In this document: in pieces, positions 17,650 to 27,311 of the stretch
How the letters are laid out: every line of letters starts with the position of its first letter
Position numbering within the stretch: position 1 is the stretch's first letter
Source: Mesorhizobium loti R88b
Lineage (GTDB): Bacteria > Pseudomonadota > Alphaproteobacteria > Rhizobiales > Rhizobiaceae
Direction of reading: 5' to 3'
NCBI RefSeq assembly: GCF_013170845.1
Contig: NZ_CP033367.1
Coordinates: forward strand, 1,736,001-1,800,000
DNA length: 64,000 bases
Program-made: the position numbers and the translations under genes
Notes under the pieces: model-generated
Told to the model about the DNA's origin: nothing
Seen by the model: the letters and a program-made list of their open reading frames with translations, nothing else
Database searches by the model: none

Positions 17650-18430
17650 GAATTTTCTCCGGCTGGGTTGTGCTGGTTGCGAACCGGCTGTGATCACTAA
17701 GATAGTCGTGCATGACCTCGCCCAACCCAAGCGTCAGATCGGCCTTGAAGTGGACGGCGGAGACGATGTCGAGCACCGGCAGTTTCGCCACGTCGGCCAT
17801 GACGTGGGGCCTGAGATCGAGTGCCGCCGGCGCCGTCCAGGCTTCCTTCAGCGTGATGTCGGTGAGGTAGTAGCGCACCAGCTCGCAGATACGCGGCGTG
17901 CCGTCCACATGCGGGATGATCTTGATGAGGAAATTGGGAGCGGCGAGCGCCGCGAGCACGGAATCATGATCGGCCTCCCGGTGCTTGTAGCCCATCGTGC
18001 CGGTGGCGCAGAGAACGCTGCCATAGTGCAGAGTGCCGACGATCACCTCGCCTTCATGGACGATCTTTGGATTGGCCAGCTTCTTGGGAAAGCCCCACAA
18101 TTCGCGGCCGCCGGCAATCGGTGCGTCGTCGTCGAGATACATCGAATGGACATAGCCGCCATGCTGGCCCTTGTACTTCACCGGGATGACCTGGCCGGTC
18201 TCGGTGTAGTCGCCGAAGCCTGTCGAGTCCGGCATGCGGATGAATTCGTATTTGACCAGCGGCTCGTCGATTTCCAGCGGCGCCGGCACCACAGCTTCGA
18301 GCGCCTCGCGTGTCGTGCGGTAGGTGATGATGATGTATTCGCGGTCGAAGAAACGGTAGGGGCCGGGCGGGAAGGACGGATTGGTCAGCGGCATCGCATA
18401 GGCGCGCTTCACGACTTCGGCGATTTCCAT
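17642..18430 (-). CDS. adc: Acetoacetate decarboxylase
   Basis: Decarboxylates acetoacetate to acetone and carbon dioxide through a lysine Schiff base; 262 aa, normal for the family. The [13 protein letters not shown] segment holds the adjacent Lys116-Lys117 pair corresponding to the Schiff-base lysine and its pKa-tuning neighbour. The ATG at 18430 follows a GGGGGTG ribosome site. It forms a two-gene operon with the patatin-like gene and is divergent from a 3-hydroxybutyrate dehydrogenase, so this small region handles ketone bodies, probably products of polyhydroxybutyrate breakdown. A different acetoacetate-like substrate is possible. Confidence 0.92.
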   Translation of the reverse strand: MEIAEVVKRAYAMPLTNPSFPPGPYRFFDREYIIITYRTTREALEAVVPAPLEIDEPLVKYEFIRMPDSTGFGDYTETGQVIPVKYKGQHGGYVHSMYLDDDAPIAGGRELWGFPKKLANPKIVHEGEVIVGTLHYGSVLCATGTMGYKHREADHDSVLAALAAPNFLIKIIPHVDGTPRICELVRYYLTDITLKEAWTAPAALDLRPHVMADVAKLPVLDIVSAVHFKADLTLGLGEVMHDYLSDHSRFATSTTQPEKIRA

Positions 18431-18678
18431 GCTGCACCCCCAAGGTTCTTCAGACGGATTTTCAATCAGGAATAAGAGCGCGAATGCGCAACCAATTATG
18501 TTGCACGGCACCATGACAGTGCCGTGTCAGCCTGAAGACCATAGTTTCGAACCGGTCGCGGGCCATGCCGGCGGCGCTGTCGTCCGGCTGTAATCGCATC
18601 GACACATGGCTCTGTCATTGTCATGTTGCGACGCACAATTATATCCTCCCATTCCCTTCCACCTCTCGCGAGATCATC

Positions 18679-19467
18679 ATGGGTTCCCTGTCTTCGAAGA
18701 ATGCCCTCGTCACCGGCTCGACCAGCGGTATCGGCCTGGCCATCGCCCGCGCCTTTGCCGCCGAAGGGGCCAATGTCACCATCAACGGCCTTGGCGATCC
18801 TGCCGCCATCGAGCAGGAGCGCTCGGGTATCGAGAAGGATTTCGGCGTCAAGTGCCGTTACTCCGACGCCAACATGATGGACGGCGCGGCGGTGAGCGCC
18901 ATGGTCCATGACGCCGAGGCGGCGTTCGGCAGCCTCGACATCCTGGTCAACAATGCCGGCATCCAGCATGTCGCGCCGATCGAGGACTTCCCTGACGACA
19001 AGTGGGAAGCCATCATCCGCATCAATCTCCTGGCGGCCTTCTATGCCATCAAGGCGGTGGTGCCCGGCATGAAAAGCCGCAAATGGGGTCGCATCATCAA
19101 CACGGCTTCCGCGCATGCGCTGGTCGCCTCGCCGTTCAAGTCGGCCTATGTCTCGGCCAAGCACGGCATTGCCGGCCTGACCAAGACAGTGGCACTGGAA
19201 ACCGCGCAGGACGGCATCACCGTCAACGCGATCGCGCCGGGCTATGTCTGGACGCCGCTGGTCGAAAAGCAGATCCCCGACACGATGAAGGCGCGCGGCA
19301 TGACCGAGGAACAGGTCAAGCACGACGTGCTCTTGGCTGCACAGCCGACGAAGGAATTCGTCACTGTCGAGGAACTTGCCGCGCTGACGCTGTTCCTGTG
19401 CTCGGATTCGGCCAGGCAGATCACCGGCACGACCTTACCGATGGATGGCGGCTGGACGGCACAGTAA
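18679..19467 (+). CDS. bdhA: 3-hydroxybutyrate dehydrogenase (SDR)
   Basis: NAD-dependent oxidation of (R)-3-hydroxybutyrate to acetoacetate, 262 aa. It has the TGSTSGIG nucleotide loop (12-19), NNAG at 91-94, Ser144 and the Tyr157-x3-Lys161 catalytic pair. The late QIPDTMKARGM and AAQPTKEFVTVEEL stretches are typical of D-beta-hydroxybutyrate dehydrogenases. Start ATG 18679 gives the family N-terminus. Its last 33 bp overlap the 3-prime end of the convergent peptide-transporter ATPase gene. Divergent from adc/patatin, with about 250 bp of promoter space. Confidence 0.93.
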   Translation: MGSLSSKNALVTGSTSGIGLAIARAFAAEGANVTINGLGDPAAIEQERSGIEKDFGVKCRYSDANMMDGAAVSAMVHDAEAAFGSLDILVNNAGIQHVAPIEDFPDDKWEAIIRINLLAAFYAIKAVVPGMKSRKWGRIINTASAHALVASPFKSAYVSAKHGIAGLTKTVALETAQDGITVNAIAPGYVWTPLVEKQIPDTMKARGMTEEQVKHDVLLAAQPTKEFVTVEELAALTLFLCSDSARQITGTTLPMDGGWTAQ

Positions 19468-21120
19468 GGCGGCCCCTGGCTCTGTTGTCGCGATTGCAGC
19501 CGGACGCGACAGCTTCGGGATGGCGGCGATCAACTCACGGGTATAGGCCTGCTGCGGCCGGTCAAGAACGTCTTCCGTGTTGCCATACTCAACCAGCTTG
19601 CCGTGCTGCATGACCGCAACGTGTTCGCAGAGATAACGCACCACGCCCAGATCGTGGGAAATCAGGATCAGCGTCAGCGACAATTCGCGGCGCAGCCGCG
19701 CAAAGAGGTCGAGCACCTGGGCCTGGATGGTGACGTCCAGAGCCGAGGTGACTTCATCGGCGATCAAGATCTCTGGTTCCAGCGCCAGGGCTCTGGCGAT
19801 GCCGACGCGTTGCCGCTGGCCGCCGGAAAGTTGCGTGGTGCGGCGGTCCAACAGCTGACGCGGCAATTCCACTTTTTCCATGAGGTCGCGGATGCGTGCC
19901 GGAATTTCCGCCTGCGGGCAGATACTCTGTTGCCGCAGCGGTTCGGCCAGAGTCTGCGCAACCGTAAAGGCTGGATTGAGAGACATGAACGGGTCCTGGA
20001 ACACCATCTGCAGTTTGCGGACCTGCTCGGGCCGGCGCCTTGCGAGCGCGCGATCGAGCGCTTGGCCGTCCACCTCGATCTCCCCTTGTTGCGGCTGCAC
20101 CAGGCCGGCAAGGGCCCGGGCGATGGTGCTCTTGCCGGACCCGGACTCGCCGACAATCCCCAGCGCCCCGCCGCGACGCAGCGCCAACGAAACATTGTCG
20201 ACCGCGCGCACGATCTGCGGCGGCTTGCGCGCCGCCCAGGCCGCAAGGCTCTGCCCCGGATAGAAGTTCACGCACAGGTTCTTCACCAGGAGATGCGGTT
20301 CCGCCGCCACGGGACAGGCGTGCGTGGTTGGCGTCATCAGCGAGGGTTGGGAGGCAATCAGGCGCTTCGTGTATTCATGGGCGGGTTCGCGCAGGATCTG
20401 ATCGACCGATCCGATCTCCAGCACGGCACCGTCCTTCATGACGACGACGCGGTCGCACATTTCCGCGATCACGCCAAGGTCGTGAGAGACCAGGATGATC
20501 GACAGCTTGCGTTCGCGCCGGATGCCGCGGAGCAGGTCGAGTATCTGAGCTTGCACCGTGACATCAAGCGCCGTCGTCGGCTCGTCGGCAATCAGCAGTT
20601 TCGGTTCGCAGGCAAGGGCCGCCGCGATCATCACCCGCTGGCGCATGCCACCCGACAGCTCATGTGGATAGGCGCCCGCCCGCCTGGCCGCGTCCTTGAT
20701 ATGCATGTCTTCCAACAGCCCGATCGCGCGCGCGTTTGCCTGCCGCCAAGATATGCCCTGATGGACCACCATCGCCTCGCCAACCTGGCGCCCAACCGTC
20801 ATGATCGGATCAAGATGCGTTGACGGATTCTGGAAGATCATCGCCGCTTGCCCGCCACGCAGCTGCCCCAGTTCGACATCCGTCATGGCGAGGACATCGC
20901 TGTTCCCGAACATGATCCGGCCCGACTTTACGAGTGCGTTGCCGGCAATCAGGTTGAGGATGGCCCTGCAGGCCACCGTCTTGCCCGAGCCGGATTCACC
21001 GACGATGCCAAGGACCTCGCCTTCCCTGAGTGAAAAACTGACGCCGCGCAGGGCATGGACGTCGCCAAAATTGGTGGCAAAGTCGATGGTGACGTTCTCG
21101 ACGCTGACGAGGTCGCTCAT
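19435..21120 (-). CDS. Dipeptide/oligopeptide-type ABC ATPase, two fused domains
   Basis: Single polypeptide (561 aa) with two complete nucleotide-binding domains, equivalent to DppD plus DppF. Domain 1 has GESGSGKT and LSGGMRQR; domain 2 (from about residue 270) has [17 protein letters not shown] and the [13 protein letters not shown]alker B. Such fusions drive PepT-family importers of peptides, opines, glycosides or similar. It is the last gene of the minus-strand operon that starts with the amidase. Its C-terminus runs into bdhA, overlapping it tail-to-tail by 33 bp. Confidence 0.95.
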   Translation of the reverse strand: MSDLVSVENVTIDFATNFGDVHALRGVSFSLREGEVLGIVGESGSGKTVACRAILNLIAGNALVKSGRIMFGNSDVLAMTDVELGQLRGGQAAMIFQNPSTHLDPIMTVGRQVGEAMVVHQGISWRQANARAIGLLEDMHIKDAARRAGAYPHELSGGMRQRVMIAAALACEPKLLIADEPTTALDVTVQAQILDLLRGIRRERKLSIILVSHDLGVIAEMCDRVVVMKDGAVLEIGSVDQILREPAHEYTKRLIASQPSLMTPTTHACPVAAEPHLLVKNLCVNFYPGQSLAAWAARKPPQIVRAVDNVSLALRRGGALGIVGESGSGKSTIARALAGLVQPQQGEIEVDGQALDRALARRRPEQVRKLQMVFQDPFMSLNPAFTVAQTLAEPLRQQSICPQAEIPARIRDLMEKVELPRQLLDRRTTQLSGGQRQRVGIARALALEPEILIADEVTSALDVTIQAQVLDLFARLRRELSLTLILISHDLGVVRYLCEHVAVMQHGKLVEYGNTEDVLDRPQQAYTRELIAAIPKLSRPAAIATTEPGAALLCRPAAIHR

Positions 21121-21121
21121 C

Positions 21122-21973
21122 TCAGGATTCCGTGTTCAAGAGGCGGGCAAGACCGTCAGCGGTCAGTGAGAGGCCCAACGCCAAGAGGCAGATGGCGATG
21201 CCGGGGCAGATCGCAATCCACCAGGCTGATGTCAGGTAGGTCTGGCCGTCCGCGATCATGGCGCCCCATTCGGGTGTCGGGGGTTGTACGCCGAGGCCGA
21301 GAAAGCCCAATGACGATCCAAGCACGATGGCCAACACCGCATCGGTCATGACGAAGACGATCGATGGGACGATGGCATTTGGCAGGATGTGGAACAGCAT
21401 GATGCGCGAATGGCCAAAACCCATGCCGCGCGCCGCCAGCACGAAATCGGCGCCGCGCAGCACCAGCGCCTGGCTCCGTACCAGTCGTGCATAGCTGACC
21501 CAGTTCACCAGGGTGAGCGAGATGAAGTAGCTCTTGAGGCCTGGCCCCAGCACGGCAACGATGGCGATGACCAGGACAAAATAGGGAAATGATACTGTGA
21601 CCTCGAGGATGCGCATCAGCACCGCGTCGATCCTGCCGCCCAGATAGCCGGCGATGAGGCCGATGATCGTTCCCAGGATGATCGGCCCGACCACCCCGAA
21701 GAAGGCCATTGCGAGATCGTAGCGCGCGGCAAACAGTGTCCGCGCCAGGACATCGCGGCCGATGGCGTCGGTGCCAAACCAATGCTCGGCGCCGGGTGGT
21801 TTCAGTGCCTGCATCACATCGACCTTGATCGGGTCGAAACTGGTCAGCATCGGTGCCAGTATGGCCAGGATGACCCAGGTCAGGGTGATGGCGCCGCCAA
21901 GGACCAGGGTTGCCGGCAGGGTCCGAATTCGCGCCATGGCCAAGGGGCGGCTACCCCGCATCACATCGCTCAC
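21122..21973 (-). CDS. Peptide/opine ABC permease (DppC type)
   Basis: Inner-membrane permease of the PepT-class importer, 283 aa from the GTG at 21973. That GTG overlaps the stop of the preceding permease (GTGA), so coupled initiation is likely; an ATG at 21961 would shorten it by 4 residues. Residues 55-72 (PPGAEHWFGTDAIGRDVLAR) are the DppC family signature. The EAA-like loop appears as VLRGADFVLAARGMGFGHSRI. It is followed after one base by the fused ATPase gene. Confidence 0.95.
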   Translation of the reverse strand: MSDVMRGSRPLAMARIRTLPATLVLGGAITLTWVILAILAPMLTSFDPIKVDVMQALKPPGAEHWFGTDAIGRDVLARTLFAARYDLAMAFFGVVGPIILGTIIGLIAGYLGGRIDAVLMRILEVTVSFPYFVLVIAIVAVLGPGLKSYFISLTLVNWVSYARLVRSQALVLRGADFVLAARGMGFGHSRIMLFHILPNAIVPSIVFVMTDAVLAIVLGSSLGFLGLGVQPPTPEWGAMIADGQTYLTSAWWIAICPGIAICLLALGLSLTADGLARLLNTES

Positions 21974-22908
21974 AATTTCACCCGTGGATCGAGAATAGCG
22001 GTCAGGATGTCGACGGCAAAATTGGAGATGACGACACCGACGGCGAGCAGCAGGGCCACTGCCTGGACAACGAACTGGTCGTGCGTGAGCACGCCGCGGA
22101 TGAGCAGGTTGCCGAGCCCTGGAATGTTGAAAACATTTTCGACGACGACCGTGCCGCCGATCAGGAAGGCGACCACGACGCCCAGCAGATTGACTGTCGG
22201 CAATAGCGAATTCCAGAACACATGCCGGGAAAAGATGTAGCTCTCCGGCAGGCCCCTGGAACGGCAGGCGACCGCATAATCCTTGTCCATCTGCTGAATG
22301 AAGGTCGCGCGCAGATTGCGCGCGAGGATCGGCGTCACTCCGATGCCGATCGTCAGGGCCGGCAGGAACAGATGCCACAGATTGTTGGCAAAGGTCGGTC
22401 CGTATCCCGATACGGGGAAGATCTTCAGCCGCAGGCAGAAGCCCATGATCAGCAGCAGGCCGACAAAGTAGGACGGCACACCGACGCCCGCAACGCAGAG
22501 GAGACGGATGAGATGGTCGATCCACCGCCCGCGTTGCCGGGCAGCGGTGACAGCGAGTGCGAATGTCAACAGCAGCGAGATGACGAGCCCATAGAGGATC
22601 AGGAAAACCGTTGGCGCGATCCGCGCCACGATGACGCCGCTGACCGGGCCACGAAAGGCGATCGACTGACCGAAATCGCCACGCAGGCAATTCATCACAT
22701 AATAGAAATACTGCACCGGGACGGGCTGATCGAGACCGTATCGTGCCCGCACGAATTCAATCGCTTCTTGGCTGGCCTTGGGGCCAAGCATGAGGCGAAC
22801 CGGATCGCCGGGCGTCATTTGCAGCAGCAGGAAGGTGATCACGCTGATACCCAGCAGCACGGGGATCAACTGTATCGGCCGCCTGAGCACGAAGGAGAAT
22901 CGATTCAT
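21970..22908 (-). CDS. Peptide/opine ABC permease (DppB type)
   Basis: First permease of the PepT-class importer, 312 aa, with the N-terminal RRPIQLIPVLLGISVITFLLL helix and the TPGDPVRLMLGPKAS segment characteristic of DppB. The coupling loop MDKDYAVACRSRGLPESYI is in the usual place and the C-terminal IPGLGNLLIRG motif is conserved. ATG 22908 is the family start. It lies 73 bp downstream of the solute-binding protein gene and overlaps the DppC-type gene. Confidence 0.95.
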   Translation of the reverse strand: MNRFSFVLRRPIQLIPVLLGISVITFLLLQMTPGDPVRLMLGPKASQEAIEFVRARYGLDQPVPVQYFYYVMNCLRGDFGQSIAFRGPVSGVIVARIAPTVFLILYGLVISLLLTFALAVTAARQRGRWIDHLIRLLCVAGVGVPSYFVGLLLIMGFCLRLKIFPVSGYGPTFANNLWHLFLPALTIGIGVTPILARNLRATFIQQMDKDYAVACRSRGLPESYIFSRHVFWNSLLPTVNLLGVVVAFLIGGTVVVENVFNIPGLGNLLIRGVLTHDQFVVQAVALLLAVGVVISNFAVDILTAILDPRVKL

Positions 22909-22981
22909 GGTCGGAATCCTGGTGTCAAATCGATGCGAGGCGTGGACGAACTGCTTCATCCCGCCCCGCATCCTGTGCCGA

Positions 22982-24514
22982 TCAATCCAGGCTGGTTCCG
23001 CCGATGGACGAGAACTGCAGGCCGACGTTCAGGATCAGTCCCTTGACGTTCGGAGCGTAGGCGTTGAGCCACGTCGGGTGATAGAGCGCCACCTGCGCCA
23101 CTTCATCGACCACGGTCTTCTGGATCTGGGCATAGAGCTCGGCCCGTTTGGCATTATCGGCTTCGCCCGAAGCTTCATCGATCAGCTTGTTGACCGTCTC
23201 GTTGTTGTAGCGGGTGTAATAGGATTTGTTGTCGCCGGCGCCCCAGACGCACCAGCGCAAAGCGTTGTCGGGGTCTCGCGTCTCGTTGTACCACCAGTTC
23301 ATTTCCGCCTGATATTCGCCGTCGGCGAGGCGGGTCCAGGCCTGCGTTGAATCGATCTTGGCGATGTTGACGGTGATGCCGACTTCCGCCAGTTGCGCCT
23401 GGATCAGCACGGCCGCCTTTTCCTCATCGGCACTGCCGGCATTCTGGATAAGTTCGAAACTGGCTCCGGTCTTGCCGGATTCGGCCAGCAGGGCCTTGGC
23501 CTTTTCGACGTCCCGGGCAATGACCGGCAGCGATTTGTCGAAGTAATCGAGCGCCGGGCTCATGATGGAACTGGCCGGTGCGCCGAGACCCAGCGTGACG
23601 GCGGCGTTGATCGCCGCCCGGTCGATGCCGTAGCTGACAGCCTGGCGGAATTTCAGGTCGTTGAAGGGTTCGGCCGAATGGTTGATCAGCATGTCATAGG
23701 TGGTGCTCGAAGCTTCGGGGTCGGCCCGGAAGCCGGCGGCCTTCAATTCGGCCATGCGCGGGGCTGGCACGCCGAGGCAGACATCGAGCTCGCCCGCCTG
23801 CAACATCGAGACCCTGGTGTTGTCGTCCGGGACATAGCGAAATTCGACGCCGTCGATCTTCGGCTCGCCTTCGCGGTAATAGTGCTCGTTACGGGCAAGG
23901 ACCACGCGGTCGCCAGGCTTCAACTCGACGAATTTGAATGGCCCTGATGTGACCGGTGCCTTGGCGAAAGCGTCGTCTCCCATTTTCTCCACCGCTGCCT
24001 TCGGAACGATGCCGGTGTTCCAGATTTCGGTCAGCGTCAGGAAGGGCGTGAATTTGCGATCGAGCGTCATCACCACTGTCTTGGCATCTTTTGCCTCGAT
24101 CTTGGTCAGCGGCTGGAACGGCGCTGCATAAGCTGAGTCCTTCTGGAAGCGCATGCGGTTCCAGCTGAATGCCACATCCTCGGCCGTAATCGGCGATCCA
24201 TCGGAGAATTTGGCCTCGCGCAGGTGGAAGGTATAGGTCTTGCCGTCATCGGCGATGTCCCAGCTCTCGGCAAGGCCCGGGCCGACTTCGGTGCGATCGG
24301 CATTGGCATGCAGCAGGCGTGCATACATCATGCCCTGGATGAGGATATCGGCTCCATAGGTGGTCTTGATCGGGTCCAGGGTGAGAACCTCGGCCCCATA
24401 GGCCATACGCAGGACCTTGCTGCCGTCGGCATTGGCTCGAAGCCATGTCGCCGGCAATGTCGCGATGCTGAAGCCGGCAAGTGCCGCGCTCTTAAGGAAT
24501 ACTCTTCGGTCCAT
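22982..24514 (-). CDS. Peptide/opine ABC solute-binding protein (SBP family 5)
   Basis: Periplasmic substrate-binding protein of the DppA/OppA family, 510 aa. The start at 24514 gives MDRRVFLKSAALAGF, a twin-arginine (Tat) signal peptide rather than an ordinary Sec one, so it may be exported folded. Family features include LRMAYGAEVLTLDPIKTTYGADILIQGMMY and TYTFHLREAKFSDGSPITAEDVAFSW. Next to an amidase it probably delivers an amide-bearing compound; identity unknown. It sits between the amidase gene (87 bp upstream) and the permeases. Confidence 0.94.
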   Translation of the reverse strand: MDRRVFLKSAALAGFSIATLPATWLRANADGSKVLRMAYGAEVLTLDPIKTTYGADILIQGMMYARLLHANADRTEVGPGLAESWDIADDGKTYTFHLREAKFSDGSPITAEDVAFSWNRMRFQKDSAYAAPFQPLTKIEAKDAKTVVMTLDRKFTPFLTLTEIWNTGIVPKAAVEKMGDDAFAKAPVTSGPFKFVELKPGDRVVLARNEHYYREGEPKIDGVEFRYVPDDNTRVSMLQAGELDVCLGVPAPRMAELKAAGFRADPEASSTTYDMLINHSAEPFNDLKFRQAVSYGIDRAAINAAVTLGLGAPASSIMSPALDYFDKSLPVIARDVEKAKALLAESGKTGASFELIQNAGSADEEKAAVLIQAQLAEVGITVNIAKIDSTQAWTRLADGEYQAEMNWWYNETRDPDNALRWCVWGAGDNKSYYTRYNNETVNKLIDEASGEADNAKRAELYAQIQKTVVDEVAQVALYHPTWLNAYAPNVKGLILNVGLQFSSIGGTSLD

Positions 24515-24560
24515 GACAGACTCCCATTTGCGTTGATGATGTTCCCGGGGCAATCCATGC

Positions 24561-24616
24561 TTGTTGGTTCAAGCAGTCCTTGTTGGTTCAATCAGTCTTG
24601 GTTAGTTCAGGCAGTG
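24561..24616. repeat. Three tandem 18-19-bp repeats at the amidase 3-prime end
   Basis: Units TTGTTGGTTCAAGCAGTCC (24561-24579), TTGTTGGTTCAATCAGTC (24580-24597) and TTGGTTAGTTCAGGCAGTG (24598-24616) follow one another without spacers. The last copy covers the final codons and stop of the amidase gene, the first two the gap before the binding-protein gene. It looks like local slippage or duplication; a role in message processing is possible but not shown. Confidence 0.75.
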
Positions 24617-26050
24617 TTGGGTGATGTGGGTGGGTGGTTTGCGCCGCTGCCAGGCGTATTCGGCCTCGAGCACCGCACCCAGCCGCAGCAGCAGGTCGTC
24701 ACGTCCGAATGCGGCGACAAACTGCACTCCGATCGGCAGGCCGTTCTGCGTCCAGCCGAGCGGCAGGGATATCGCCGGCGATCCGGTGCCGTTGAAGAGC
24801 GCGCTGAAAGTCTCCTTCGGCGCCAGATCCGCGAACACCGTATCGATGTCACTGCCAGGACGATCCGGGTTATGCGTGCCGAGCAGATCCGGCGAGATCG
24901 CGCAGGTCGGCGTCACCAGCACATCATGGATGGCCAGGAACTCACCAATGGTCCGCGTGATCTTGTCGTAAACAGCCAGAGCCGCGATCAAACTTGCTGC
25001 GTTTAGCGTGCGGCCATGGCGGTAGACGGCAAGTGTCGTCTGCTGCAGGTGCGCCTCATCGACCGGCCGCCGCAGCAGGCTCGCCAATTCGTCGAGCGAC
25101 TGGGCCGTGGAGGCTGCCCAGATCACTTTCTGTGCCGCGAGATAGCGCTCATAGTCGAACGTGGGACCGGCCTCCACGACCTTGTGGCCCAGTTGCTCCA
25201 GCCTCTTGCCCACTTCGAGGACGGCCGCCTTCACTTCCGCGTCGAGCGGATAGCCCGACCAGGACGTCGTGCAAAGGGCAATGCGCAAAGCCTTGGGCGG
25301 CGCGGCGATCGCCTTGCTATAGCTGGTGGTTGGATGGGCGATCTCATAGCTGTCGCCGGGTACCGCGCCAGACCCCAGATCAAGCAAAGCCGCCGTGTCC
25401 CGGATCGAGCGTGTCAGCATGAATGAAGTGGCGAGACCCAGCATTGGTGCATTCGATTCCGGCGCGCCACTGATCCGGCCACGCGACGGCTTCAGGCCGA
25501 CGACGCCGCAAAAGGCGGCAGGGGTGCGAATGGAGCCACCTCCGTCGCCACCTTGCGCAAAGGGAACGATGCCGGCGGCAACCGCGGCAGCCGCTCCGCC
25601 GCTGGATCCTGAAACGCCCCTGCTGGTATCCCAGGGGTTGCGCGTCGCGCCGTAGAGCGAGGATTCGGTTGCTGCCGCGATGCCGAATTCCGACGTGGTG
25701 GTGCGCCCGATATTGGCAAGGCCACCGGATCGCAATTTCACCCAGAAGGCGTCATCCCCGCCCGAGGTGAAGCCCTTGGCGAAAACGCTGCCGAATTCTC
25801 CCGGCCGGCCGGCTTCGATGGGGAAATCCTTTGTCAATGTCGGCATGCCGTGGAAAGGTGCCGGCCCGGGAACGTCGCCAAGGGCTTCGATCGCATCGGC
25901 ATAGGTTTCGATCACCGCATTGAGCTGCGGATTGACCGCGGCGATCCCCGAAAGGATGCAGTCTCCAAGCTCGCGCGGGGTGACTTCCCGGTTGCGCAGG
26001 AGCTCGGCCAGACCAAGGCCGTCTTGGGCGGCGTATTCCGTGAGCTTCAT
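24602..26050 (-). CDS. Amidase signature-family hydrolase
   Basis: Ser-cisSer-Lys amidase, 482 aa, hydrolysing an amide bond in the cytoplasm. The triad is visible: Lys74 (TLTKDFP), cis-Ser150 (SGSSGG) and nucleophile Ser173 (GGGSIRTPAAF). ATG 26050 is used; GGGCAGG lies upstream. It is the first gene of the operon with a Tat-exported binding protein, two permeases and a fused ATPase, so its substrate is probably what that transporter imports. It is not GatA: the GatB/C partners and tRNA context are absent. Members of this family are hard to assign to one substrate. Confidence 0.92.
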   Translation of the reverse strand: MKLTEYAAQDGLGLAELLRNREVTPRELGDCILSGIAAVNPQLNAVIETYADAIEALGDVPGPAPFHGMPTLTKDFPIEAGRPGEFGSVFAKGFTSGGDDAFWVKLRSGGLANIGRTTTSEFGIAAATESSLYGATRNPWDTSRGVSGSSGGAAAAVAAGIVPFAQGGDGGGSIRTPAAFCGVVGLKPSRGRISGAPESNAPMLGLATSFMLTRSIRDTAALLDLGSGAVPGDSYEIAHPTTSYSKAIAAPPKALRIALCTTSWSGYPLDAEVKAAVLEVGKRLEQLGHKVVEAGPTFDYERYLAAQKVIWAASTAQSLDELASLLRRPVDEAHLQQTTLAVYRHGRTLNAASLIAALAVYDKITRTIGEFLAIHDVLVTPTCAISPDLLGTHNPDRPGSDIDTVFADLAPKETFSALFNGTGSPAISLPLGWTQNGLPIGVQFVAAFGRDDLLLRLGAVLEAEYAWQRRKPPTHITQHCLN

Positions 26051-26096
26051 GCGCCTGCCCTGACCGTCCACGAATCCAGCAACGGGTGATCGATCG

Positions 26097-27047
26097 TCAT
26101 TCTTCGCCTTCTTCCTCTTTGATATGCCGCGCTACGCGTCGTGGTGGCTTGTGGAAGGTCCGCAGGATCCCGGCGATATCCTCCAGCTCATTCATCCTTG
26201 TCTCAGCCGATTTGCCGAGTTTCTCGGCGACGGAATGCGTCAGCAGGTTCAACACCGAGCTGATCGCGGCGGTCGAATCCCAGTACAGATCGACACGTGT
26301 CGACACTTCAAGCTTGAGATTTGTGTATTCAGATGCCCAATGACTGTATTTATCTGTAACGATGATCAGCGGAATCTTGCGACGTTTGATCTGGGCGCAG
26401 AGCCGAAAGGTCGTCGCGGCGTATTCCGCCGTGTCGATCAGGAGGACGCAGGAATTTTCGCCGCCGTCGGTGAGGATTTCCGAGAATGTGCCGCCCAAAC
26501 CTTCGGCAAAGCGAACACCGCTACGCACCCAGCGCAGACGCGTCGCGAAATCGAGCCCCAATCCCTTTACGGCCTGGAAGCTCACGCAGTTCACGCGCTC
26601 GCAGGTGCTGAGCAGGTGGACGATTTCAGACCACATCTCGCCCTGGGCAAGGCCATAGGCGGCCGTCAAGGCCTGCTGCTCCATCTCCAGGCTGCGGGCC
26701 AACCGCTCCTGCTTCTCGCCGCCGATGCGAAAACGCAACTCAGCACTGTCAAGGCCCGGGCCCGTGACTTTCGGCGCGGAGCGCAGGCCACGCTTCATTT
26801 CCTTGAGGTCGGTATAGCCGAGACGCCGCACGAAACGAGTGACGCTTGCCTCGCTCACACCAGCGCCGGCGGCAATGGTGGCGCCAGTTTCAAAGGGGAT
26901 GTCATGAATGTTGGCGAGCAGGTATCTCGCGATTGCTTGCTCGGTCCGGGCGAAATCCAGCCAACCCTCACGCAACCTGGCTTCAAGCGCACTGGCCACC
27001 TCGGTTTCGTCAGACACAGCCTTATTGCCAGGCGCCTTCGTCTTCAT
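26097..27047 (-). CDS. MurR/RpiR family transcriptional regulator
   Basis: Regulator of 316 aa with an N-terminal RpiR helix-turn-helix (about residues 35-85: AAGAGVSEASVTRFVRRLGY) and a C-terminal SIS domain (about 125-270) that in this family binds phosphosugars. It is the promoter-proximal gene on the minus strand, 46 bp ahead of the amidase operon, and probably controls it. A SIS-type sensor over an amidase/peptide-transporter operon hints at a glyco-conjugate or amino-sugar signal, but the ligand is unknown. The ATG at 27047 is used over a TTG three codons earlier. Confidence 0.9.
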   Translation of the reverse strand: MKTKAPGNKAVSDETEVASALEARLREGWLDFARTEQAIARYLLANIHDIPFETGATIAAGAGVSEASVTRFVRRLGYTDLKEMKRGLRSAPKVTGPGLDSAELRFRIGGEKQERLARSLEMEQQALTAAYGLAQGEMWSEIVHLLSTCERVNCVSFQAVKGLGLDFATRLRWVRSGVRFAEGLGGTFSEILTDGGENSCVLLIDTAEYAATTFRLCAQIKRRKIPLIIVTDKYSHWASEYTNLKLEVSTRVDLYWDSTAAISSVLNLLTHSVAEKLGKSAETRMNELEDIAGILRTFHKPPRRVARHIKEEEGEE

Positions 27048-27212
27048 CGACCGCAACGTCCCATGAGAGATCTATTTCGGAGCAGGCCGGAAAAATGCCG
27101 CCCAAGGAAGCGCACTTCATTCCAGCTACGGACGCGACGCTAGCATGCGAAAACACGTTGTGAAAGATAAATTTTACAATTCAATATTCCGGTATTTTTA
27201 TTTCACCGGCAG

Positions 27213-27300
27213 CCAACGCGCGGTGCTGGCACTGTCCCGGTGTTCGGATTCAGCCAAGCAGATCACCGGCACGACCATGGTCGATGAACCGCGGCTGGAC
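27213..27300 (+). pseudogene. Remnant of an SDR dehydrogenase C-terminus
   Basis: About 80 bp translate to a short-chain dehydrogenase tail (CSDSAKQITGTTM). They align base by base with the bdhA 3-prime region at 19382-19459, including a 15-bp identity around CAGATCACCGGCACG. No start, Rossmann region or catalytic residues precede it, so this is only the last 25-30 codons of a lost gene. It is followed almost immediately by a broken permease gene. It may derive from any related SDR, not necessarily bdhA. Confidence 0.8.
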
Positions 27301-27311
27301 GTCGTAGTAAG

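Noticed and set aside
24561..24616. Possible CRISPR-like repeats
   Set aside because: Only three imperfect copies with no spacers between them and no cas genes.
24602..26050. Amidase as GatA of the glutamyl-tRNA amidotransferase
   Set aside because: No gatB/gatC nearby and the gene sits in a transporter operon; the amidase signature alone is shared by many enzymes.
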